64,000 nucleotides of DNA from Acanthochlamys bracteata. Its lineage: Eukaryota > Streptophyta > Magnoliopsida > Pandanales > Velloziaceae. Made by a program: the position numbers and the translations under genes. The first letter of the stretch is position 1, and each line of letters opens with the position of its first letter. Below the pieces are notes generated by a model. That model was not told the DNA's origin, ran no database searches, and saw only the letters and a program-made list of their open reading frames with translations. The stretch is taken from positions 558,001-622,000 of the forward strand of contig CM034138.1 in the NCBI GenBank assembly GCA_019914995.1. The letters run 5' to 3'. Below are positions 25,578 to 35,152 of the stretch, one piece after another.

Positions 25578-28323
25578 CTAATCAGGTAAGCGCTGAAGGA
25601 GTTCCAACATCAATAACACCACTATTTCACAATCCATACAAAGAAGCTTTCTTGCTTTCACACCTCAACATTTGATGCAAAGATGTCAAGGAGCTTATCA
25701 CAAATAAAGCTATCAGCAGCTGATGCAGCATGTCTGTAAAATTATCACAGAAGAAAAGGCTCAACTCACGAAAGAATGTAGGTAAACTTGAAATACCTCT
25801 GATTGCCAAGAAAGCATTTAGCCAATAACCAATTGAAAATATATGATGTCATACTATCAAATGGAAGATTATTATGCCAATCCACAACGCTTCCATGGCC
25901 ACAACGGATAATATAGCATTCACAATTCAGAAACTCTGAAATATTATGGACATAGAGAATAACAGTTGTGCATGACACAGGTAATGGCACATAGGCTAGT
26001 GAGATGACACTTTATGGAGAAGTTACAAGATATAGGCAACACAAATATATATTTTGAACCAAATGAGAAAACTCGCAGAGTAAATTAAACGATCTGCAAG
26101 TTACATGCTGACAGCACATTGGCATTCTAATATCATTAGCTACATTTCAACCATGAGTAGAACTGCGTGGGATTCTGAAAAATGTCAACTATGGTCAAAC
26201 CACAAATCTTTTGTTCCCTAAGCATCAAAAGGTGGTCGCAACATATCTGCTGCAGCAAGGAAAAGATCCACTGCATAGTCAAAAGTTTGTGCCAATCAAA
26301 TCATCAACTACCAGTGCACACTAAGAGGGTTGTACTGAAGAATGGCCGCATAACATGGTAGGCAAAAATGCTGCCTCATCCAAAGAAAGACTTCAGCTAG
26401 AGCAAATTGCAGCAACTATTTTACCACAGATGTAGAAACTGCAGTTCTTGAACACAATTACTAATTACAGGTAGAGGAAAGGCCAGACACAAACAATTGG
26501 TACTTGTAAAGCATCTCAACGAAACCATGTAGCTGAGAGAGATCACATTATAGCCACAAGGAAAAACCCAGCCCATCATCATAAGGGTTGACAAAAATAT
26601 CATTATCTGACACACTTCCATCGCCACACGAGCACACTGAACCTTTATCCATCACAGGATAATTTCACGAAGGGAAACAACAACAAACCAACAGAGATAC
26701 CAGCAAGAATACGCAAAAGGCCATTTCCATCAGTAACCAATGACAAACATATAAACTAAAATAAGAGGTCTGGAATAAACAAAATGGTGCCCAAAAGTTT
26801 CATTATCAATGTAACCAACGATCTTGTCCTTTGCATCATGCACGTAGTAATATCACAACTCAGTTTCATCATGAATATTCCAGTCAACATCCAACACATG
26901 TCTAGTTCCAAAATAAATACCACAATCAATCAAAATAGACAACTTTTAGAATATAAGCCAAGTACTCCACAGCCCAATAATAGCAATTTAATTGCCTAAT
27001 AATTCAATCCATCCAAAGGAAAAGTAGACCTATTATGAATATAGCTAGATAGATCAGAACTTTTAAAATATAACTATGTTTGTTGGTGTTTATGTCTTTC
27101 ACACTTCCTGTACAGCAGTTTGCACTGCTTAGGGCAATATCACTGAAAAAACTACATTTATAGTTCTAGGAACAGGTTCCTTAACTAACCACTACATACA
27201 ATAGGCTCCTATCAGTTCCATGTTCTTCTCTTCTTCAGGTTGTACAGAGGTGATATATTGTGGAGTTGGGAGCATGAAAGCATGAAGTTGTCATAACACT
27301 TTCAAAAACTAACTGAGAGGAGAGACGAACTCATCTGTCTTTATCCCCTCAACCGACCTGTAAAACTCAAAAGTGGTATAGAGCTAGTTAAACATAAATA
27401 AAACAGAACATACCTTGTTGCTGGCCGGTTCTCTTATCCTTGATTAGAGCAACTTCTATAACTTCTCCATGCTCCTCAAATAAGGGACGAATCTGTCATG
27501 AATTTGTAGTGTTATGGTGGTTCAAGAACATAACAACTATCGACAGTATAATAGCAGAACAGATCAAAGGGACAACTTGACATGCAAAGACAGAGGTACT
27601 TCATGTAGATCTCAATCAACATGAGCCTTCAACTGCTAAGGATAATATGCCTATATTACATTTTGTTTAGTGAATTGATCAGTTAAGTAACAACCAACCT
27701 GATCTTCTGTAGCTGTTCTTGGAACTGAACCAACAAAAAGCTTCACATAATTACTTCCTTCCTTGTAATCTGCAAACCGTATTGTCAAAGTACACAAAAT
27801 TAAGTAATTCTGTGTTAATGGAAACAAGTCTGACAGTAGAGTGATAATATATCATGCGAAGTTAAGCTCACAAAAGTCTACAAAAATTACCAAAAAAAAA
27901 AATCAGTAGTTGAGACTACAATTTCCTCTTCAAATTACCTGGAAAAGAGCCACCGCGACTAAAACCACCTACACCTCCGCTGCCACCGTCGCGCCTGGGC
28001 CCACCACCTGCGTGCATCTGGTTCTCAAACCCCTGGCTTGGCCCGCCACGAAACCCTTGCCCACCATCATACCTACCTCCACCTCCGCCTTCGCCGCCAC
28101 CGCCGGGCCCACCAGGAGGCGGAGGGAAATCATTGGGATGCCTATAAGGGTGATACCGCCCGCCTTCTCCGCCACCAGAAAACCCTTCACCTCCGCCGCC
28201 GCGGGAATGGTTAGGATAACGGTGGTGGGGGCCACTAGGACTACCAGAAGACCACCGCGATTGCATCCTAGGGTTTCTACCTCCGCCTAGGCCGCCGTCA
28301 CGGTCACCGCGATATCTCTCCAT
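20025..28323 (-). CDS. FCA: FCA flowering-time control protein (two RRMs plus WW)
   Basis: Nuclear RNA-binding protein that promotes proximal polyadenylation and, through antisense control of FLC in Arabidopsis, flowering. Eighteen exons join in frame to 812 aa: 27939-28323, 27699-27769, 27414-27492, 24474-24556, 24321-24372, 23710-23777, 23417-23483, 23250-23329, 23102-23166, 22902-22964, 22058-22220, 21899-21979, 21242-21787, 20858-21058, 20495-20791, 20367-20402, 20150-20209, 20025-20066. Order of parts: Gly-rich N-terminus; RRM1 (LFVGSVPRTATEDQ, RNP1 GCCFIKYA); RRM2 (LFVGSLNKQATEKE, RNP1 GCGFVKFS); Gln/Pro-rich middle; WW domain (NWTEHTSPQGFKYYYNSVT, then WEKPEEL), the FY-binding module; poly-Gln tract; end GVQPSQEWEEQA-like tail read from the last exon. 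Intron 3 (24557-27413) is by far the longest, as in Arabidopsis, where it hosts the premature poly(A) site used for autoregulation. The gene appears intact. Confidence 0.95.
24906..25014. repeat. Perfect 55-bp tandem duplication inside FCA intron 3
   Basis: The unit beginning AATATTAAGGATCTTACAGA occurs at 24906-24960 and again at 24961-25014 with no mismatch over 54 bases. Identity suggests a recent duplication or a collapsed/expanded assembly join. Confidence 0.85.
25532..25574. repeat. (CT)n microsatellite in FCA intron 3
   Basis: An uninterrupted CT run of about 43 bases, (GA)n on the transcribed sense strand of FCA. Likely length-polymorphic. Confidence 0.9.
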
Positions 28324-29311
28324 TAATCAACCACTTGATCGAGAGTGAAATTAACTAGGGTTTTGCTTTCCAAGCAGCGCAGAGAAGAAAGAAGAAGATG
28401 ATGAAAGGGTTTCCTTTGTTTTTGAAGAAAAAATAATGATATTGAAAGTCAACGAATCCAGTTTATCAAACCCAACTGACACAAAATCTAAACTAGTTAG
28501 AATGCATCCAGATCTGGCTCTTTATGAGCGGCCTATTAAAGGCCCACGGAGATACAACCTTGCAAGGAGCTCTGTTCTGTTCTAGCGATATGGGCCGCAC
28601 TGAGCTAAACCTGCTCCAAATGCAGTGATGACGTCAGTGCAAATTGTATTAAGGGTGCGTGATTTTGTACGAAGAAATCACTTCTCTTCTCTTCCGCTAA
28701 AACATCACTTTTAATTTATTTTTATTACAAATAAAATATAAAAAATTATTTTTATTTATATTTAATAAAAAAATATATTATTCTTAATAATATTATTTTT
28801 AATAATTTATTTTTAAAACATCACTTTTAAAATAAAAAATACGCATTTGATATTAATTTCTCAAAAATAATTTTTTAATTTTTAATTCATATTTTTTCAT
28901 TATATTTTTTATAAATATTTAGACATATTATTTAAAAACTTAAAAAATATAAAAAAATATTACTCAATAAAATTCTTTTTATTATTTATTTATATTAATT
29001 TTTTAAAATAAAAAAATAAAATTTATTTTTAAAATATAAAAATATTTTTGTTATAAAAATTTTATTTTAGAATTACTTTCAAACTCTTTTATAATTTAAT
29101 AAATAAATAAATAGACTAATTATGCAATTTTAGACTTTGTATGTATTTTCTTATTGGGACTGTAATCGTAAATTAAATTGAATGGACTGATCTGCTTGTA
29201 GTAGAAATCGTAACCGTCCAAAGTGGCAACCATCATTAATCGTAATTAGTGCACTCGCTTGCTTCCCTCTTTCACAGTTGACGAAGAAGAAGAGAGAGAG
29301 AGAGATTGGCA
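28324..29311. promoter_or_regulatory. Divergent promoter region shared by FCA and FPG
   Basis: 988 bases separate the two start codons, which point away from each other. The centre (28655-29100) is filled by AT-rich MITE-like blocks, so the two core promoters sit in the outer ~300 bases on either side. No further gene is seen. Confidence 0.55.
28655..28846. repeat. AT-rich MITE-like insert, family 1 copy c
   Basis: 192-bp block starting GTGCGTGATTTTGTACGAAG and ending AAAAATACGCAT. It shares the interior strings TTTAATTTATTTTTATTA and TTAATAATATTATTTTTAA with the copy at 10081-10254 in the same order. It is directly followed by a family 2-like AT block (about 28856-29100). Confidence 0.5.
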
Positions 29312-32300
29312 ATGCCGGAGTTGCCGGAAGTAGAGGCGGCGCGCCGAGCAATAGAGGAGCACTGCTTGGGAAGAAGAATAGCGCGATGCGTGGCGGTGGA
29401 GGACGCTAAAGTCATCGACGGCGTTGCGCCGAAAGATCTGGAAGCTTCGATCGCTGGGAAAACACTCGTTGCTGCTCGAAGAAAGGGGAAGAATTTATGG
29501 CTAGAACTCGATTCTCCCCCCTTTCCTACTTTCCAGTTTGGTAATCCTTCAATCAACTGACTCAATCAGTGAACGGCTGCTCTGTTTTTTTCTGGTTGAA
29601 ATCTCCTTTTTTTTTCAAATATTTGATTTTTAAGAGAAAGAGAACCATTTCATAAAATACTAAGAGACAAACGGGAGATATCCTTTTATAAAAACAAATT
29701 TTCCGTAGATAATGATCAGCATTGCACTGTATTCATATATAACAGTTAGGCTTCTTCTTTTAAGGAGGAAAAATGACTTTTGGATTTTAAGTAAAATGAT
29801 TGGATTTTGGTATTTTTAACATATATATTTTCTGCTTTCATGATTGGTTTGTTAACATTTTATTAGTCATTGTAGTGCGCTACAATGTGATAATTTACAA
29901 TGTAGTGCATCAACCTGGCTGGAACTATATGTTTCTAGTGGTTGTGCTCAATAAAGCTAAGCTTTCAACAAGCTGGCTATCCTACATTGACCTGGCTATT
30001 TCACACAGATAATAATCGCACGGCACAAGGCTTTATCTTTCTTCAAATGGCTGTAGTTGTAATCAGTTGTCACAAGTTAAAATACCACTCTCCATTTTGT
30101 TAATAATAGCTGCGAATGACCAAGGTAAAACACAAAAGAGTCTGTTCTGGCACACTTGACTACATCAATGGTTTGTTTAATAAGTCCCCTTCTCCTAATT
30201 GTGGCTATGACGTATCTAATCAGGTATGACTGGAGCAATTTACATCAAGGGAGTAGCAGTGACCAAATACAAAAGGTTGGTATTTCTATTTTGGTACCTC
30301 TGTTCTGTAACATTTGGAAGTATATTAATAATTGCTTGTTGTTCTTTTTGGTGTTTATAGATCTGCCGTTAATGATGAGGATGAGTGGCCATCCAAGTAT
30401 TCCAAAGTATTCCTTGAGGTGCATGGTCCTAAAAGTCTTCTTTTTGTAGCTTGAAGTTCTACTCTAATTTAAGATGAGACAAAGCCATAGCAGTTCTTTT
30501 TAATCTTTCTATGCTTGCCTAGTGTTTCTCTTCCATACTGTTGCAGTTCTTGTTTTTGTTCTTACACCCTCGAATTTCTATATAGGCATCCATAAACTGA
30601 GTAAGAATAACCTAATTCTAAGTTACTTTTTGACTGCAGTTGGATGATGGCCTTGAACTTTCCTTCACTGATAAGAGACGTTTTGCTAGAGTCCGCTTGC
30701 TTGATGATGTATGACATTTACATTGGTTACCTATTTTGGTAGATATCATTTGTATGAATATTCTGTTCCCCAGTTCTCACTAATGTTCTTATTACTTTAT
30801 TGTACAGCCAACTTCTGTTCCTCCCATATCTGAACTAGGACCAGATGCCTTGTTGGAGCCTATGCAGTTTGAAGAATTTTCTGATGCTTTGAGCAAAAAG
30901 AAGATAGCAATCAAAGCCCTCTTACTAGACCAGGTAGGATATAGTTTGTGCATTTCCTGAGCTTGACCTTTGATTCTGTGTACTGGATGTAGTCCTAAAT
31001 GATCTTTGTAATAACTGTGATTAATTGGCTTAGTAGATCTTAGTATCATGCCATCTGACTTCTGTAATTGAAGTAATAATTGAGACTACTCTTTCTTTAT
31101 TGTCTGCCTTTACGTTTATCTTCAAGAACTCATTTATCTACAAGAGATATAGTTTTGTATAGCTATATAAATCTTCCGGTGGTATAAATAATCTAAAAAC
31201 TACTTCATATCAGTTTCTTTCTGGCTATAAAAGAGAACGAGCAACATAATAGCCACAAGCAAGTTGACCAGTTTGTTTCTTGACGTTGTCTGATGTATAA
31301 CTTATTATTGTTCTTTGTCATTCAGAATTTTATCTCAGGCATTGGAAACTGGATTGCTGATGAGGTGCTTTACCAGGTAAACATTGAAAAATTCCTTGCA
31401 TCATTTTATTTCTTCTTGAGCATATAACCATTAAGACTAGAGATCTAACACCTCTCTAATAATATTGTGTTCCTAGGCAAGAATACATCCCTCGCAGACT
31501 GCTGCAACTTTATCTAAAGAGAGCTCTCAAAGATTGCACCAGTGCATCAAAGAGGTATCTTCTATCATTATAAGAATAAGAAGACATCCAATGATATTTG
31601 TTTTCTTTACATAAGATCACTCAATGAACAAGAACCACTATGATTTCCACCAACAACTGTGATGACCATAGCTTCAATTTAAAAACATAAGCCATGTTTG
31701 TAGGTTGTTCAATTTGCTGTTGAAGTTGATGCCAACTCCACTCATTTCCCAGTTGAATGGTTGTTTCATTTTCGTTGGGGAAAAAAAGCTGGAAGAGTCA
31801 ATGGTAAGATAAACATTCAACTGTCTTGACTCATTGCATACTTGATTCTCCAGGTGATTGAGAAAGCTGTGGAAGTTGGAGCTGATAGTAACCAATACCC
31901 TAGTAGTTGGATTTTTCATTCCCGTGAAAAGAAGCCTGGGAAAGCATTTGTTGATGGTTTGAATCTGAACTCACTGGGGCTTATCCAGAAATATAACCAT
32001 CTGAAGTATAACATTCTTGAAAATTGCACTCTTGACTGAATTCTTTATTCGCCTCAAAAAATAGTCAATACATGCAGACCTTCCACACTCTGGAAGACAG
32101 CTGCCAGTAATTAGCAATATGGGTCTGAAGAAATGCTTCTTTAAGAGTAGTGCATTCTATACAACAGACTAAACATTATTGCATTTCAACAGGAAAGAAG
32201 ATTGATTTTATCACAGCTGGTGGCAGGGTAAGGCAATTTATGGTTCGATTTACTTTGACTTACATCATGAATGGAAATTTGACTGTATCTGTATATCTTA

Positions 32301-32664
32301 GACTACAGCATATGTGCCAGAGCTGCAGAAGTTGACAGGAAGCCAATCAGGAGTAGTTGCTTCCAGCAAAACTAGAAAAACAAAGTCCGCACAGATTGGC
32401 CAAGAAGAATCTGATGGTGATGATCATCTTGATGAGGAGCAAGGTACTGAAGTTGAAGAATCTAGGAAGTCAAAATGGAAGAAACCAAATAATAAAGCAA
32501 CCACTGGTAGTAAGAAAAGATCCAAAAGTCTTGATGATGATAACAACGAGGAAGAGGAGTTTGAGGAGGACAGTGACGACGATCAGTCAAAAAAACAAGA
32601 GAAAGTTGCAAACAGAAGAAAACAAAGGAAGGCAGATGCTTTGAAGAAGAAACAAAAAGTGTAA
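29312..32664 (+). CDS. FPG1: Formamidopyrimidine-DNA glycosylase (plant Fpg/MutM homologue)
   Basis: Base-excision repair glycosylase/AP lyase for oxidised purines. Exons 29312-29540, 30224-30275, 30361-30418, 30640-30708, 30808-30933, 31326-31376, 31477-31554, one of two exons 8 (31704-31803 or 31854-31956), 32193-32227 and 32302-32664 give 386 or 387 aa. The N-terminus MPELPEVEAA has the catalytic proline and glutamate exposed after Met removal. RRKGKNLWLEL holds the beta-strand lysine, and NFISGIGNWIADEVLYQARIHP is the helix-two-turn-helix. The two exons 8 encode alternative versions of one segment (FHFRWGKKAGRVNG versus FHSREKKPGKAFVDG). ITAGGRTTAYVPELQKL is the finger region without zinc cysteines, as in other plant Fpg. 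The tail is a long Lys/Asp/Glu-rich extension, possibly nuclear targeting. Alternative exon 8 use is reported for Arabidopsis MMH-1/MMH-2 (from memory). Confidence 0.93.
31704..31803 (+). other. FPG alternative exon 8a
   Basis: 100-nt exon flanked by TTTGTAG and GTAAGAT, encoding VVQFAVEVDANSTHFPVEWL and onward to KKAGRVNG. It begins in phase 0 and leaves phase 1, exactly like exon 8b, so either can join exon 9. It is separated from exon 8b by only 50 nt. Confidence 0.75.
31854..31956 (+). other. FPG alternative exon 8b
   Basis: 103-nt exon flanked by TCTCCAG and GTTTGAAT, encoding VIEKAVEVGADSNQYPSSWI and onward to KPGKAFVDG. It is clearly a diverged tandem duplicate of exon 8a. Its donor (GTTTGA) is weaker than the 8a donor (GTAAGA). 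Confidence 0.8.
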
Positions 32665-33183
32665 GCCTGTCAGTGCACCTAAGAAAAACCAAGGTCGTAT
32701 ATAGTATCCAACTCTTACCACAGTGACAATCAGGACACAAATGGATACATGATGCATTGGTCTGTAAGCTTTTCTGTTGTACAGTTAGGATACCAAGTAG
32801 CTGATGCTAGCTAGCCTGATATTGAGGTTGCTTTGAGTTGCCCATGAAGGCGACCTCTGTTCTATTTGCCATTGGTATTTTCTGCAATGATGCTTTCTCA
32901 GTGTATCTGACTTCTGTTTTTGTGCATATGTAACAAAGTTTGACGTGCCATTGTGAAAACAGTCGGGATCGCGTGCAGTGACAGCAGACGTGTTAACTTC
33001 TATCTAATAAAATTAGAAGTAGCGAACAAACAACAATTCCACAGAAACAAAGAGGTAATCTATTGGTAACTTCATGCTACCAAGAACTAAAAGGACAAGG
33101 AAAAATGCCTGTGCTATACCGCTTACCATTTAGTGAAGCACAAATTAATTAAATTGACAATGACAACACTGATACCAGTAGAT

Positions 33184-33426
33184 GTTTGGAATGCCTTTCT
33201 AAAAAAAACTTTAAAAAAGGGAGAGAGATTTTAAAAATTTTTTAAAACGAGTTCTAATTTTTTTTACTTTAAAAAAAATAATAAAAATAACAAATAAAAA
33301 AATTTCATGAAGCAAAATTTTTCTGTATTTTTAAAATTTTAAAAAAAATTTTATAAAATATTCTAAAAAATTTATTGAAAAACATAAAATAAAATAAAAA
33401 GTTGGAAAAAAAAAACTTCCCCAAAC
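33184..33426. repeat. AT-rich MITE-like insert, family 2, with GTTTGG/CCAAAC ends
   Basis: 243-bp A/T block with inverted ends GTTTGGAATGCC and CTTCCCCAAAC. The interior carries AACGAGTT, also found in the block at 4787-5098. Similar bounded blocks lie at 48475-48705 and 52984-53196. Confidence 0.45.
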
Positions 33427-34036
33427 ATGCTCTAAATAGAAACTGACACAATAAAAAGGTAGCATACGAAGCAAACACACCACATACTTCATATTGTTCG
33501 AACCATACGTTTAGCAGCGTACACAAGCAATTATTCTTAGGCAAAAAGTCCAACGCCTTGACAAAGTAAAAGGAAACAGAAACAAGCCTTGAAGTTCATA
33601 CACTTGTATGAATGCAGATCCAATTACTACAAATACCTAGCAGAAACAGTCGACGATAATAGGTAGAAACCATTAGCCTCTAGCACTATATTCTTCATTC
33701 AAATCCTCCTTCAGCTGATAAGAAAACCACCATCCAGCATAACTTGTGTTCCTTGTGAAACATACCTCCTCCAATTATCAGCAAGAAATACTCCCACATC
33801 CAGATTAAAGATATTGCATTTGTTACCAGCTCAACTGATCAAAGACAAACACCATGCGCAAGAACTGTATACGGTCAGTGCCAAATTCCTGTGAAACCGT
33901 ATCCAAAGTTGTAAAGATACTATGATAATCCTGAGTGGTGATATCTGCCAGGGTGGGGGGCCCTTTAAGCAGGAGCACCATGCTGTGCCCTGGCACATTC
34001 ATCATAGGTATGAGAAGCCCGGCAACCCCTGCGTCC

Positions 34037-34886
34037 CTGAGAACTCGAGAGAGATAGAGACACCAAACTCTTAATGTGACTTAAACAGCTACAAAATAAC
34101 ATTCATCATGTAAAACAACAATATTAAATCAAATCAAACAAGTAATGCAAAAAACAAAGGTAATAACCGAACCAACTATTTGTAAAATGATTATATCTTC
34201 AATAAAGGGTAATGTCATATCAAAATAAAATAGCTCCCACATCCTGGAAAATATGAGCCCACAGGCATATTTGTCACCAGCCATACAAAGCACTTTTATC
34301 AGAAAAATGGTTTGTCGATATTATGCCTTCCCAGCATGATATACTCGAAGTCTAAAGTAATAATGCCAACAGACCAAAAGAAACCACTGAATTATCTCTT
34401 ATAACAGATTTACATTAAACCATGGGAAAAAGAAACCCAAAAGAAAAGGGAAGTGACAACTCCAAACCAGATATAGACGGAATTGACACCTAAACTCAAG
34501 TCAAACTGGCATGACTTGAGTTAAATTCCACTTTTTTAAAGATGAATAGAAAAGGACCAAGTTGTTTGAGAAACAAGAAGGTTAGCAAAGATACATGTCC
34601 AGTTAGAAGCAGAATTGCCAGAAAGAAGAAAAAAAATCTTCACTTAAATATATAGGACCTTGAGGAGACACTTTCAGTGTTTTCCCAAATATGAGCATCA
34701 TTAACAGAGAAAAAAAGAAGGGCACAGCTGCAACAAGACAAGAGTACATTACAAGTAAAAGTTCTCCATTATAATTCTTCTCACAGTCAACACAGCATCA
34801 TGGAGTATTATATGCCTAGCATGCTCACATATAGCTGAATCAGAATAAGGAAACAGCAAATGAAATGCCAGTTTTAACAAGATTAC
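34037..34886 (-). other. Candidate second 3' UTR intron of SMG7
   Basis: Donor GCG|GTAATC at 34886 and acceptor GTTCTCAG|GGAC at 34037 on the minus strand. The donor lies about 167 nt of spliced sequence after the SMG7 stop codon, far enough (>50 nt) to mark the mRNA for NMD. Another donor choice (GTAAGG near 34998) is possible. Structure inferred from splice signals only. Confidence 0.4.
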
Positions 34887-35031
34887 CGCATTCAAGGACA
34901 GCACCAGCTATGTTCCCGAACCTCATTCATGCTCCACTATAAACTTACGAACACTGAAAGAGCTGCAAAGTCGAGTCTCAAATTGACAGGCACCTTACGC
35001 AGTCAAACACACTGCAACAATTCTCAGTAGC

Positions 35032-35129
35032 CTGGAAAGTAATGCAAGTACAATCATCAGTTAGTTAGAAAAATACGAGGTGAAAATCCACAAAAACTGT
35101 GCAAGCAGATGAGAAAGAATGCTAATTAC
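35032..35129 (-). other. First 3' UTR intron of SMG7
   Basis: 98-nt intron with donor ACTG|GTAATT and acceptor TACTTTCCAG|GC on the minus strand, starting 23 nt after the stop codon. Both signals are strong and the length is typical for plants. Confidence 0.65.
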
Positions 35130-35152
35130 CAGTCACATCCAATGCCAATGTG

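Larger units (their letters stand above)
24557..27413 (-). promoter_or_regulatory. Long FCA intron 3, candidate site of autoregulatory polyadenylation
   Basis: 2857 nt between RRM1 exons 3 and 4, while most other FCA introns here are a few hundred bases or less. In Arabidopsis the same intron contains the proximal poly(A) site that yields the truncated FCA-beta transcript. Position and length are seen; use of a poly(A) site here is inferred. The intron also contains a 55-bp tandem duplication and a CT microsatellite. Confidence 0.55.
32665..35152. other. Convergent spacer: FPG 3' UTR and SMG7 3' UTR exons/introns
   Basis: The left part (to about 32950) is probably FPG 3' UTR, followed by an AT-rich insert at 33184-33426. 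From about 33600 rightward I place SMG7 3' UTR exons on the minus strand (33600-34036, 34887-35031 and 35130-35152), separated by two introns described below. A minus-strand open frame at 33823-34036 has protein-like content but no recognised family. Confidence 0.5.
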
